A DNA stretch of 64,000 bases from Chlorocebus sabaeus (lineage: Eukaryota; Chordata; Mammalia; Primates; Cercopithecidae). A model generated the notes under the pieces. It had not been told where the DNA came from. It saw only the letters and a list, made by a program, of their open reading frames with translations, and ran no database searches. The position numbers were made by a program, and so were the translations under genes. Where the stretch lies: contig NC_132904.1 in the NCBI RefSeq assembly GCF_047675955.1, positions 57,035,435 to 57,099,434 on the forward strand, written 5' to 3'. Positions within the stretch are counted from its first letter, which is position 1, and the number at the start of each line of letters is the position of its first letter. Positions 46,181 to 59,143 of the stretch are shown here, piece by piece.

Positions 46181-46770
46181 TTCATGTTGAATGTGGTGTT
46201 ACCTGTGTAACAGCTCTATGAGTCTAATCTTCACTCACATGCATGTAATTTACTTTTGAGGTTTCTGTTCCAACCATGGCAGAATTGGCCATTTTAATCA
46301 GTGCCATGGTAAGTACAATTAAAACATGATAAAATGTTAAATATATCTTAAATTTCACATTAGCACTTACAGGATAATAAGGAATTGTCTTACCAGAAAG
46401 TGTGATAACCTAGAAAAGTAGGCCCAATACTCAAAAATACTTTTGCCGAGAGAGAATTTGACAAGTCAGAAGATTGTTATTAACCTGAGCTGTGGCTTTA
46501 GTGTTCTTTTGGGATGAGAGGGCCACAAGTCAAAGCCTATGGCATATCCAGGTAAGAAGTCTGATTGATACACCTCACATGTATCCTCAGGATAAGGGAA
46601 AACCTGAAGTAACCAGGGCTGGCACAGGTTAGCAGTCCTGGAGAGCTTGAGAAGCTCAGTGCTTGAATTTGAATATAACATGGTCAGGGACAGGTGGACC
46701 GAATCAGGGTGAACTGAATAAGCAAACAACCTCATGTCCATCAGAACAGATATCTGTCCTGATGTCTGTC
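46181..46770. other. Unassigned intergenic sequence
   Basis: A minus-strand frame of 91 codons (46,466-46,741) has no recognisable domain. Nothing else is seen. Confidence 0.4.
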
Positions 46771-46862
46771 ATGTCAATGATTTCTACTGGTAATTGTTTA
46801 AATCAATCAATGACCTAATGTCAATGATTCCTAGTGGTAATTATTCAAAATCAATAACCAAC
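46771..46862. repeat. Short tandem duplication, about 47-bp unit
   Basis: 'atgtcaatga' starts both units at 46,771 and 46,818. Each unit continues with a 'tctactggtaatt' or 'cctagtggtaatt' phrase and a 'tcaatcaat' or 'tcaataacc' ending. Confidence 0.85.
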
Positions 46863-46864
46863 AC

Positions 46865-47130
46865 ACAGTGAAAAATAATGACCAACACAAAAGGAAACAA
46901 GGTACCAAGCATGAAAGCCAGTGGAAGCAACAGGCAACAGAAACAAAACTAAGATTTAATATATGGAAATGAATAATTACAGACTATACTATTGCTTTGT
47001 TTCAAAGTAAAAGACTATTTGAAATGTGTACAATTACAGAAAACCAAAAATAATGACTAAATGTATGCAATTATTTAGAACATCATACATGAAAAATTCA
47101 CAATGCCAGTAGAGTTACACCAGGCATTTC
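46865..47130 (+). mobile_element. Ancient L1 5' segment
   Basis: 'aaaggaaacaaggtaccaag' and 'gcaacaggcaacagaaac' resemble the region upstream of ORF1 in old L1M elements. No open frames remain. Confidence 0.45.
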
Positions 47131-47352
47131 TATTTGGTGAGCATAGTCCTCATTGGTCTTCACATAGAAATCCCAAGTGTCAGCACAGGCAGAGGAGCTA
47201 TCCTTCTTAGAAGCCTCATGACCTTAACTGGAATCAATATATTTTACTTGATTTATTTAGTATTTAGTATAGTGTTTAGTTCCAGGGACCCTGCAAGGTT
47301 TTTAAAGCAATAAGAATCACAGAACTCAAGGAAGTATAAAGTATAAAATAGA

Positions 47353-47649
47353 GGCCGGGTGCAGTGGCTCACACCTGTAATCCCAGGAGGCTGAAGCGGT
47401 GGGACCACAAGGTCAGAAGATTGAGACCATCCTGGCTAGCATGGTGAAACCCCATCTCTACTAAAAAATGCAAAAAATTAGCCAGGTGTGGTGGCAGGCA
47501 CCTGTAGTCCCAGCTACTGGGGAGACTGAGGCAGGAGAATGGCATGAACCCGGGAGGCGGAGCTTGCAGTGAGCCGAGATCACGACACTGCACTCCAGTC
47601 TGGGCAACAGAGCGAGACTCCGTCTCAAAAAAAAAAAAAAAAAAAAAAA
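47353..47649 (+). mobile_element. AluY, sense, with first-monomer deletion
   Basis: This Alu has a long pure A tail (47,627-47,649). About 20 bp of the usual 'agcactttgggaggccgagg' text is missing near 47,385. The rest matches AluY closely. Confidence 0.9.
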
Positions 47650-47954
47650 GGATAGAATTTACAATTAATCATTTTTGTCACAAGCAGTGTAGTGTTATAT
47701 GTAACACACCTGACATTTCAGTTTTGTCCCAATTTAGGAGAAATAGGAAGTTCACTCATGGTAAAATTTATCCTTAAAGAAGTCAAATGACATGTCATTG
47801 GGGGTCTTAAATGCAATACACTATTTACATAGAATTCTGAACAAATGCACTGTTTAGAATTCCATACTGAATCATAGGCAGAACTTAAGGACCATGAATA
47901 ATGTTATTTGGGAAACAGGCCCCTTGCTCTGTGTGTCAAGTATGGGGCTCTGAG

Positions 47955-49060
47955 AGAAATTTGTTTAGAAGACAACCTAGGCAATACTATTCAGGACATA
48001 GGCATGGGCAAAGACTTCATTACTAGAACACCAAAAGCAACAGCAACAAAAGCTAAATTTGGCAAATGGGATCTAATTAAACTAAAGAATTTCTGCACAG
48101 CAAAAGAAATTATAATCAGAGTGGAGGGGCAACCTACAGAATGGGAGAAAACTTTTGCAATCTATCCATCTGACAAAGGGCTAATATCCAGAATCTACAA
48201 AAAACTTAAACAAATTTACAAGAAACAAACAACTCCATCAAAAAGTGAGCAAAGGATATAAGCAGACATTTCTCAAAAGAAGACATTTATGCAGCCAACA
48301 AACATGATAAAAAGCTCATCATCACTGGTTGTTAGAGAAATGCAAATCAAAACCACAATGAGATACCATCTCATGCCAGTTAGATCGGCGATCATTAAAA
48401 AGTCAGGAAACAACAGATGCTGGAGAGGATGTGGAGAAATAGGAACGCTTTTACACTATTGGTAGGAGTATAAATTAGTTCAACCATTATGGAAGACAGT
48501 GTGGTGATTCCTCAAGGATCTAGAACTAGAAATACCATTTGACCCAGCTATTCCATTACTGGGTATATACCCAAAAGATTATAAATCATTCTACTATAAA
48601 GACACTTGCACACATATGTTTATTGTGGTGGTATTCACAACAGCAGAGACTTGGAACCAACCCAAATGCCCATGAATGATAGACTGGATAAAGAAAATGT
48701 GGCACATATACACCATGGAATACTATGTAGCCATAAAAAAGGATGAGTTCATGTCCTTTGCAGCGACATGGATGAGGCTGGAAGCCATCATTCTGAGCAA
48801 GCTAACACAAGAACAGAAAACCAAACGCTGCATGTTCTCACTCATAAATGAGTGTTGAATGATGGGATCACATGGACACAGGGAAGGGAACATCACATAC
48901 CAGGGGCCTGTCAGGGAAGGGATAGCATTAGGAGAAATATCTAATGTAGATGACAGGTTGATGGGTGCAGCAAACCACTATGGCACGTGTTTACCTATGT
49001 AAAAAAACTGCACGTTCTGCACATGTACCCCAGAACTTAAAGTATAAAAAAGAGTAGAAT
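47955..49060 (+). mobile_element. 5'-truncated L1PA-type copy, sense
   Basis: About 1.1 kb of ORF2 C-terminal part and 3' UTR ends in 'gtaccccagaacttaaagta' and an A-rich stretch. Two ORF2 pieces are still open (to 48,261, and 48,676-48,858). Frame breaks and a stop separate them. It runs opposite to most L1 copies in the right-hand third of the window. Confidence 0.88.
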
Positions 49061-49467
49061 AAAAATATTATTTTTTCTTGAAAAAAAAAAACATGACAGC
49101 CACAGATTCAGAAAAGACTTTGATAATTTTTATCATCAATTTGTGATTAAAAAGCCTTAGCAAAATTGAAATAGAATAATTACTTCATCTAGGAAAAAAC
49201 TACTCATGTTTGAAAGCTTTTCCTTCGTGTCTGAGAATAAGAAAGTGATGCCATTGTTAGCATTCTATTCTTCACGGTATGGATGACACTAGGCAGGGCA
49301 CTACAATAAGAAAAGGAAATAGAAGGCATAACAATAGAAGAAAAGACGTGAAGTGTTATACAAGATGACTATTTATGTAGAAAATAATGAAGTAAAAATA
49401 GATTATCAGTATTAGAGATATTTTTAACAATATTGATGAAAAACAAAATAAGAGCAAATGTTTTATT
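49061..49467. other. Unassigned AT-rich sequence
   Basis: Nothing recognisable is seen. Confidence 0.4.
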
Positions 49468-52400
49468 TCCTTTTAAAATTTTTTAATTTTTATGGGTACA
49501 TAGTAGGTGTATATATTTATGGGGTACAGGAGATGTTTTGATACAGGCATGCAATGTATAATAATTACATGATAGAGAATGGGGTATGCACCCCCTCAAA
49601 CACTTGTCCTTTGTATTACAAACAACCCAATTATATTCTTTTAGTTATTTTAAAATGTATGATTAAAATATTGATTGTAGTCGCCCTGTTGTGCTAGCAA
49701 ATGCTAGGTTTTATTCATTAATTCTAACTATTTTTTTATACTGATTAACCATCTTCACTTCCCCTCCAACCCTCTACTGCCTTTCTCAACCTCTAATAAC
49801 CATCCTTCTACTCTTTATCTCAATTAGTTCAATTGTTTTGATGTTTATATCACACAAATAAATGAGAACATGTGAGTGACATTTGTCTTTCTGTATGAAA
49901 AAAACTCATCATCACTGGATTATTTCACTTAACATGATGTTCTGCAGTTCCGTTAACATTGTCGCAAATGACAGGGCCTCATCCTTTTTTACGGCCAAAT
50001 AGTACTTCATTGTGTCTATGTACCACATTTTCTTTATCCATTCATCTGCCGATGGATGGTTAGGTTGCTTCCAAATCTTGGCTATTGTGAACATTACTGC
50101 AACAAACATGGGAGCGCAGAATCTCTTTGATATACTGATTTCCTTTCTTTGGGGTATATACCCAGCAGTGGGACTGCTGGATCATATGGTAATTCTATTT
50201 TTGAGGAACCTCCACACTGTTCTCCACAGTGCTTGTACTAACTTACATTCCCACCAACAGTGTACGAGGGTTCCCTTTTCTCCACATCCTCACCAGCATT
50301 TGTTATTGCCTGTCTTTTGGATAAAAGCCATTTGAACTGTGGTGAAATGATATATCATTGTAGTTTTGATTTGCATTTCTCTGATGACTAACAATGCCGA
50401 ATAACTTTTCATATGTTTGTTTGCCATTTGTATGTCTTCACTTGAGAAATGTCTATTCAAATCTTTTGCCCATTTTAAAAACTGGATTATTAGATATTTT
50501 CGTATAGAGTTGTTTGAACTCCTTATGTATTCTGATTATTAATCCCTTGTCAGAGGGATAGTTTGCAAATATTTTCTCCCATTCTGTGGGTTGTCTCTTC
50601 ACTTTGTTTATTGTATCATCTGCTGCACAGAAGCTTTTTAACTTGAGGTGATCCCATTTGCCCATTTTTCTTTGGTTGCCTATGCTTGTGGGGTATTGCT
50701 CAAGAAATTTTTGTCCAGATCCATGTTCTGGAGACTTCCTCTAATGTTTTCTTGTAGTGATTTAGCAGTTTGAGGTCTTAGATTTAAGTCTCTGATCCAT
50801 TTTGATTTTATCTTTGTATATATAGATAAAAGGGTCAGTTTCATTCTTCTGCTTATGGAAATCCAGATTTCCCAGCATGATTTGTTGAAGAGACTGTCTT
50901 TTCCCCGGTGTATGTTCTTTGCACCTTTGTCAAAAATGAGTTTACTGTAGGTGTGTGGATTTGTTTATGGGTTCTCTTTTCTGTTCCATTGGTGTATGCG
51001 TACATTTTTATGCCAGTATCATGCTGTTTTGTTCGCTATAACTGTGTAGTATAATTTGAAGTCAAGTAATGTGATTCTTCCAGTTTTGTTCTTTTTGCCT
51101 ATGAGAGTTTTGGCTACTTGGGCTCTTTTCTGGTTCCATATAAGTTTTAGGATTCTGTTTTCTATTTCTGTGAAGAATGTCATTGGTATTTTGATGGCGA
51201 TTGCACTGGATCTGTAAACTGCTTTGAGTAGTACGGACCTTTTAACAGTATTGATTCTTCTAATCCACAAGCATGGACTATCTTTCCATTTTTTGTGTCC
51301 TTTTCAATTTATTTCATCAGTGTTTAACAGTTTTCTTTGCAGATATCTGTCATTTCTTTGGTTAATTACTAGTTATTTAATTTTATTTGTGACTGTTGTA
51401 AATGGGATTCTGTTTTTTATTTCTTTTTCATATTGTTTACTGTTGATGGCATATAGAAATGCTACTGATTTTTTAAATGTTGATCTTGTATCCTGCAACT
51501 TTACTGAAATTGTTTATCAGCTGTAATAGTTTTTTTGGTGGAGTCATTTGATTTTTCCAAATATAAGATTATATAATCTGCAAACAAGGATAATTTGACT
51601 TCTTTCTTTCCAATTTGGATGACCTTTATATTTTCCTCTTGTTTGCTCTAGCTAGGACTACCAGTACTATGTTGAATAACAGTGGTGAAAGTGGCCACCT
51701 TTGTAATGTTCTAGGTCTTAAAGGAAAGCCTTTGAGTTTTTACCCATTCAGTATGATACTTGTAGGTCTGTCATATATGGATTTTGTTATGTTGTGGTAT
51801 GCTCCTTCTATATATTTTTTAATATTTTTATGATGAAGGGATGTTGAATTTTATCAAATGCTTTCTCATCATCAGTTGAAATGATTATATGGTTTTTGTT
51901 CTTCATTTTGTTAATATGATGTACCACATTGGATTGATTTGATACGTTGAACCATCCTTGTATCCCTGTGACAAATCCTACTTAGTCATGATGAATGAAT
52001 TTTTAAAAATGTGTTGTTGAATTTGATTTGCTAGCATTTTGTTCAGGATTTTTGCATCAATATTCATCAGGCATATTGGGGTATTGAAGTCTTCAGCTAT
52101 TATTGTATTGGAGTCTATTTCTCTCTTTAGCTCTAATAATATTTGCTTTATATATCTGGGTGCTCCAGTGTTGGATGCATGTATATTTAATATTGTTATA
52201 ATCCACTTTCCAAATTGACCTCTTTATCGCTATATAGTGACACTTTGTCTCTTGCGGTTTTTGTTTTGAAATCTATTTTGTCTGATATAAATATAGTGAC
52301 TCCTGGTGTTTTTGGGTTTCCATTGGCATGGAATATTTTTCCATCTCTTTGCTTTCAATCTATGTGTGTTTTTATAGGTAAGGTGTGTTTCTTGGCAGAA

Positions 52401-53515
52401 ACAGATCAATGGGTCTTGTTCTTTCATACATTCAGTCAGCCTACGCCTTTTGATTGGAGAGTTTAGTCCACTACATTCAATGTTATTATTGATAAGTAAG
52501 GCCTTGCTCTTGCCATTATGTTATTTGTTTTCTGGTTGTTTTGTGGTCCTCTCTTCCTTATTTTCTGTCTTCCTGTCTTCCTTTTAATGAAGGTGATTAT
52601 CTCTGGTGATATAATTCATTCTCTTGCTTTTTTTGTATATCTATCATATGTTTTTTGGTTTGAGGTTGCCATGAGGCTTGCAATTACCCATTATTTTAAA
52701 CTCATAATAATTTTAATGCTGTTTTCATAAACAAATAAACAAACAAAAATAAAACTAATAAACAGTTTAGCTTCATCTTCCCTGCTTTTTAATTTTTTGA
52801 TGTTTTTATTTATACTTTATTGTATTGTCTATGTCTTGAAAAGTTGTTGCAGTTATTATTTTTCATTGGTTCATCATTTTGTTTTCCTACTAAGGTATGA
52901 GTAGTTTACACACCATTGTTACAGTGTTATAATATTCTGTGTTTTTCTGTGTATTTTCCAGTGAGTTTAGTACCTTCAGGTGATTGTTTAGTGCTCATGT
53001 ATATCTTTTTATTTCTGCTTGAAGTACTTGCTTTAGCATTTCTTGTAGTACAGGTCTGCTGTTGATGAAATCCCTCAGCTATTGTTTGCTGGGAAAGTCT
53101 TTATTTCTTCTTCATGTTTGAAGGATATTTTCACCAGATATTCTACTGTAGGGTAATTTTTTATTTTTTTTTACTTCAAATATGTTATGCTGCTCTCTCC
53201 TAGCCTTTTCCACTGAAAAGTCTACTGCCAGATGTATTAGAGCTCCATTGTATGTTGTTTTTTTTTTCCTCTTGATACTTTTTGCATCCTTTATCTTCAT
53301 TATTAAATGCCTTGAGGTAGTCTTCTTTGGATTAAATCTGCTTGGTGTTCTATAATCTTCTTGTACTTGAATGATGATATCTTTCTCTAGTTTTGGGAAG
53401 TTCTCTGTTATTATCCCTTTGAATAAACTTTCTTCCCCTAGCTGTTTCTCTACCCCCTCTTTAAGGCCAATAACTCTTAGATTTGTCCTTTTGAGGCTAT
53501 TTTGTATATTCTATA
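49468..53515 (-). mobile_element. Long older L1 (L1MA/L1PB-age), minus strand
   Basis: About 4 kb of antisense L1. The 3' UTR starts near 'tttttatgggtacatagtag', ORF2 covers roughly 49,900-53,300, and the ORF1 end is near 53,490. Many stops and frameshifts break ORF2 into pieces of at most about 83 codons. Short continuing text ('tctcctctgactgcgtattt') appears after the MADE1 remnant at 53,550. Confidence 0.85.
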
Positions 53516-53518
53516 AGG

Positions 53519-53548
53519 ATGCCGCAATTACTTTTGCACCAACCTAAT
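53519..53548. mobile_element. MADE1 mariner MITE remnant
   Basis: 'gcaattacttttgcaccaac' followed by 'ctaat' is the terminal inverted repeat of the 80-bp primate MADE1 element. Only one end (about 28 bp) is present, embedded in the older L1 next to a younger L1. Confidence 0.82.
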
Positions 53549-53803
53549 ATCTCCTCTGACTGCGTATTTTCTTTTTTTATTTTTATTTTTTATTTTTTTA
53601 ATTATACTTTAAGTTCTAGGGTACATGTGCACAAATGCAGGTTTGTTGCATATGTATACGAGTGCCATGTTGGTGTGCTGCACCCATTAACTCGTCATTT
53701 ACATTAGGTATTTCTCCTAATGCTATCCCTCCCTGCTGCCCCCACCCCACAACAGGCCCCAGTGTGTGATTTTCCCCGCCCTGTGTCCAAGTGTTCTCAT
53801 TGT

Positions 53804-56800
53804 TCAATTTCCACCTATGAGTGAGAACAAGCGGTGTTTGCTTTTCTGTCCTTGTGATAGTTTGCTCAGGATGATGGTTTCCAGCCTCATCCATGTCCCT
53901 GCAAAGGACATGAACTCATTCTTTTTTATGGCTGCATAGTATTCCATGGTGTATATGTGCCACATTTTCTTTATCCAGTCTATCATTGATGGACATTTGG
54001 GTTGGTTGCAAGTCTTTGCTATTGTGAATAGTGTCACAATAAACATACATGTGCATGTTTCTTTATAGTAGCATGACTTTGGGTATATACCCAGTAATGG
54101 AATAGCTGGGTCAAATGGTATTTCTAGTTCTAGATTCTTGAGGAATCACCACCCTGTCTTCCACAATGGTTGAAATAATTTACACTCCCTCCAATAGTGT
54201 AAAAGCATTCCTATTTCTCCACTTTCTCTCCAGCAACTGTTTTTTCCTGACTCTTTAATGATCGTCATTCTAACTGGTGTGAGATGGTATCTCATTGTGG
54301 TTTTGATTTGCATTTCTCTGATGACCAGTGATGATGAGCATTTTTTCATGTGTCTGTTGGCTGCATACATTTCTTCTTTTGAAAAGTGTCTGTTCATATC
54401 CTTTGCCAACTTTTTGATGGGGTTGTTTTTTTCTTGTAAATTTGTTTAAGTTTTTTGTAGATTCTGGATATTAGCCCTTTGTCAGATGGGTAGATTGCAA
54501 AAATTTTCTCCCATTCTGTAGGTTGCCTGTTCACTCTGATGGTAGTTTCTTTTGCTGTGCAGAAGCTCTTTAGTTTAATTAGATCCCACTTGTCTGTTTT
54601 GGCTTTTGTTGCCATTGTTTTTGGTGTTTTAGTCGTGAAGTCCTTGCCCATGCCTATCTCCTGAATGGTATTGGCTAGATTTTCTTCTAGGGTTTTTATG
54701 GTTTTAGGTCTAACATTTAAGTCTTTAATCCATCTTGAATTAATTTTTGTATAAGGTGTAAGGAAGGGATCCAGTTTCAGCTTTCTACATATCACTAGCC
54801 AGTTTTCCCAGCATCATTTATTAAATAGGGAATCCTTTCCCAATTTCTTGTTTTTGTCAGGTTTGTCAAAGATCAGATAGCTGTAGATGTGTGGTGTTAT
54901 TTCTGAGGCCTCTGTTCTGTTCCATTGGTCTAAATCTCTGTTTTTGTACCAGTACCATGCTGTTTTGGTTACTGTAGACTTGTAGTATAGTTTGAAGTCA
55001 GATAGCATGATGCCTACAGCTTTGTTCTTTTTGCTTAGGATTGTCCTGGCAATGCAGGCTCCTTTTAGGTTCTATATAAACTTTAAAGTATTTTTTTTTT
55101 CCAATTCTGTGAAGAAAGTCATTGTTAGCTTGATGGGGATGGCATTACATCTATGAATTACCTTGGGCAGTATGCCCATTTTCACGATATTGATTCTTCC
55201 TATCCATGAGCATGGAATATTCTTCCATTTGTTTGTGTACTCTTTTATTTCTTTGAGCAGTGGTTTGTAGTTCTCCTTGAAGAGATCCTTCACATCCTTT
55301 GTAAGTTGGATTCCTAAGTATTTTATTCTCTTTGAAGCATTCATGATTTGGCTCTCTGTTTGTCTAATATTGGTGTATAGGAATGCTTGTAATTTTTGCA
55401 TATTGATTTTGTATGCTGAGACTTTGCTGAAGTTGCTTATCAGCTTAAGGAGATTTTGGGCTGAGATGATGGGTTTTCTAAATGTACAATCATGTCATCT
55501 GCAAACAGGGACATTTTGACTTCCTCTTTTCCTAATTGAATACCCTTTATGTCTTTCTCTTGCCTGACTGCCTTGGCCAGAACTTCCAGCACTATGTTGA
55601 ATAGGAGCGGTGAGAGAGGGCATCCTTGTCTTGTGTCAGTTTTCAAAGGGAATGCTTCCAGGTTTTGCTCATTCAGTATGATATTGGCTGTGGGTTTGTC
55701 ATAAATAACTCTTATTATTTTGAGATAAGTTCCATCAATACCTAGTTTATTGAGTTTTTAGCATGAAGAGATGTTGAATTTTGTCGAAGGTCTTTTCTGC
55801 ATCTATTGAGATAATCATGTGGTTTTTGTCTTTGATTCTGTTTATGTGATGGATTATGTATATTGACTTGCATATGTTGAACCAGGCTTGCATCCCAGGG
55901 ATGAAGCTGACTTGATAGTGGTGGATAAGCTTTTTGATGTGCTCCTGGATTCAGTTTGCCAGTATTTTATTGAGGATTTTCACATCAATGTTCATCAGGG
56001 ATATTGGTCTAAATTTCTCTTTTTTTGTTGTGTCTCTGCCAGGCTTTGGTATCAGGATGATGCTGGCCTCATAAAATGAGTTAGGGAGGATTCCCTCTTT
56101 TTCTATTGATTGGAATGGTTTCAGAAGGAATGGTACCAGCTCCTCTTTGTACTTCTGGTAGAATTTGGCTGTGAATCCATCTGGTCCTGGACTTTTTTTG
56201 GTTGGTAGGCTATTAATTATTGCCTCAATTTCAGAGCCTGTTATTGATCTATCAAGGGAGTCAACTTCTTCCTGGTTTAGTCTTGGGAGAGTGTATACGT
56301 CCAGGAATTTATCCATTTCTTCTAGATTTTCTAGTTTATTTGTATAGAGGTGTTTGTAGTATTGTCTGATGGTAGTTTGTATTGCTGTGGAATAAGTGGT
56401 GATATCCCCTTTATCATTTTTTATTGCATCTATCTATTTGATTCTTCTCTCTTTTCTTCTTTATTAGTCTTGCTAGTGGTCTATCAATTTTGTTGATCTT
56501 TTCAAAAAACCAGCTCCTGGATTCACTGATTTTTTTGAAGGTTTTTTTTTGTGTCTCTGTCTTCTTCAGTTCTGCTCTCATCTTAGTTATTTCTTGCCTT
56601 TTGCTAGCTTTTGAATTTGTTTGCTCTTGCTTCTCTAGTTCTTTTAATTGTGATGTTAGGGTGTCAATTTTAGATCTTTCCTGCTTTCTCTTGTGGGCAT
56701 TCAGTGCTATAAATTTCCCTCTACACACTGCTTAATTGTGTCCCAGAGAGTCTGGTACATTGTGTCTTTGTTCTCATTGATTTCAAAGAACATCTTTATT

Positions 56801-57598
56801 TCTTCCTTCATTTCGTTATCTACCCAGTGGTCATTCAGGAGCAGGTTGTTCAGTTTCCATGTAGTTGTGCGGTTTTGAGTGAGATTCTTAATCCTGAGTT
56901 CTAATTTGATTGCCCTGTGGTCTGAGAGACAGTTTGTTGTGATTTCTATTTTTTTTACATTTTCTGAGGAGTGTTTTACTTCCAACTATGTGGTCAATTT
57001 TGGAATAAGTGTGATGTGATACTGAGAAGAATGTATATTCTGTGGAGAGTTCTTTAGAAGTCTATTAGGTCCGCTTGGTCCAGAGCTGAGTTCAAGTCCT
57101 GGATATCCTTGTTAACCTTCTGTCTCGTTGATCTGTCTAATATTGACAGTGGGGTGTTAAAGCCTTCCATTATTATTGTGTGGAAATTTAAGTCTCTTTG
57201 TAAGTCTCTAAGGACTTGTTTATGAGTCTTGGTGCCTGTATTGGGTGCATACATATTTAGGATAGTTAACTTTTCTTGTTGAATTTATCCCTTTACCATT
57301 ATGGAATGGTCTTCTTTGTCTCTTTTGATCTTTGTTGGTTTAAAGTCTGTTTTATCAGAGACTAGGATTGCAACCCCTGCTTTGTTTTTTGTTTTCCATT
57401 TGCTTGGTAGGTCTTCCTGCATCCACACCCCTTTATTTTGAGCCTATGTGTGTCTCTGCATGTGAAATGCTCCTGTATACAGTACACTGATGGATCTTGA
57501 CTCTTTATCCAATTTACCAGTCCGTGTCTTTTAACTGGGGCATTTAGCCCATTTACATTTAAGATTAATATAGTTATATGTGAACTTGATCCTGTCAT
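53804..57598 (-). pseudogene. L1 ORF2 (endonuclease/reverse transcriptase), disrupted
   Basis: The start ATG at 57,598 and the stop at 53,804 give about 3.8 kb, close to the usual ORF2 length. The N-terminal endonuclease domain begins at the start. The reverse-transcriptase FADD motif is intact at about 55,530, and the C-terminal cysteine-rich part lies near 54,000. Several frameshifts and stops divide it into at least eight frames, so no full protein can be made. Confidence 0.88.
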
Positions 57599-57639
57599 TA
57601 TGATGTTAGCTGGTTATTTTGCCAGTTACTTGATGAGTT

Positions 57640-58667
57640 TCTTCCTAGCATCGAAGGTCTTTACAGTTTGGCATGTTTTTTCAGTGGCTGGTACCAGTTG
57701 TTCCTTTCCATGTTTAGTGCTTCTTCAGGAGCTCTTGTAAGGCAGGTCTGGTGGTGACAAAATCAGCATTTGCTTGTTGGTAAAGGATTTTATTTTTCCT
57801 CCTCTTGTGAAGCTTAGTTTAACTGGATATGAAATTAGGGTTGAAAATTCTTTTCTTTAAGAATGTTGAATATTGGCCCCCACTCTCTTCTGGCTTCTAG
57901 AATTTCTACTGAGAGATCTGCTGTTAGTCTAATATGCTTCCCTTTGTGAGTAACCCAACCTTTCTCTCTGGCTGCCCTTAACATTTTTTCCTTCATTTCA
58001 ACCTTGGTGAATCTGACCATTGGGGTTGCTCTTCTCGAGGAGTATCTTTGTGGTGTTCTCTGTATTTCCTGAATTTGAGTGTTGGCCTGCCTTGCTAGGT
58101 TGGGGAAGTTCTCCTGGATAATATCCTGCAGAGTGTTTTCCAACTTGGTTCCATTCTCTTCATCACTTTCAGGTACACCAATTAGACGTAGATTTGGTCT
58201 TTTCACATAGTCCCATATTTCTTGGAGGCTTGGTTCATTTCTTTTTACTCTTTTTTCTCTAAACTTCTCTCTCACTTCATTTCATTAATTTGATCTTCAT
58301 TCACGGATACCCTTTCTTCCACTCAATCGAATCAGCTACTGAAGCTTGTGCATGTGTCATGTAGTTCTTGTGCCATGGTTTTCAGCTCCATCAGGTCATT
58401 TAAGGTCTTCTCTACACTGTTTATTCTAGTTAGCCATTCGTCTAATCTTTTTTCAAGGTTTTTAGCTTCCTTGTGATGGATTTGAGCATCTTTCTTTAGC
58501 TCAGAGAAGTTTGTTATTACTGACCTTCTGAAGCCTACTTCTGTCAACTCATCAAAGTCATTCTTCATCCAGCTTTGTTCCATTACTTGTGAGGAGCAGC
58601 AATCCTTTGGAGAAGAGGCGCTCTGGGTTTTAGAATTTTCAGCTTTTCTGCTTTGGTTTCTCTCCAT
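57640..58667 (-). pseudogene. L1 ORF1 (RNA-binding protein), disrupted
   Basis: The start ATG is at 58,667. The N-terminal and coiled-coil region is open to 58,332. The central RNA-recognition region is open in another frame (58,275-57,835), ending at a premature stop. A C-terminal remnant reaches about 57,640. At least one frameshift and one stop inactivate it. Confidence 0.85.
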
Positions 58668-59143
58668 CTCTGTGGTTTAATCTACCTTTAGTCTTTGATG
58701 ATGGTGACCTACAGATGGGGTTTTGGTGTGGATGTCCTTTATGTTGATGTCGATGTTATTCTTTTCTGTTTGTTTGTTTTCCTTCTAACAGTCAGGTCCC
58801 TCAGCCGCAGGTCTATTGAAGTTTGCTGGAGGTCCACTCCAGACTCTGTTTGCCTGGGTATCACCAGAGGAGACTGCAGAACAGCAGATATTTCTGCCTG
58901 ATCCTTCCTCTGGAAGCTTCATCTCAGAGGGGCACCCAGCTGTATGAGGTGTCAGTCAGCCCCTGCTGGGAGGTGTCTCCCAGTTAGGCTAAATGGGGGT
59001 CAGCGACCCACTTGACGAGGCAGTCTCTCCATTCTCAGAGCTCAAACTCCATGCTGGGAGAACCACTGCTCTCTTCAGGGCTGTCAGACAGGGACATTTA
59101 AGTCTGCAGAAGTTTCTGCTGACTTTTGTTCAGCTATGCCCCA

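Larger units (their letters stand above)
53571..59143 (-). mobile_element. Near full-length primate L1 (L1PA-type), minus strand
   Basis: A 5.57-kb copy with poly(A) tail (as T-rich 53,571-53,613), 3' UTR, ORF2, intergenic spacer, ORF1 and part of the 5' UTR ('gaagtttgctggaggtccac' near 58,820). It stops inside the 5' UTR at 'ttcagctatgcccc', some hundreds of bp short of a complete L1. Both ORFs are broken, so it cannot move autonomously. Confidence 0.92.

Noticed and set aside
47908..48261. 117-codon plus-strand frame
   Set aside because: From about 47,955 on it is L1 ORF2 text of a 5'-truncated copy.
55951..56316. Reverse-transcriptase-like frame as an independent gene
   Set aside because: It is one piece of the broken ORF2 of the L1 at 53,571-59,143.
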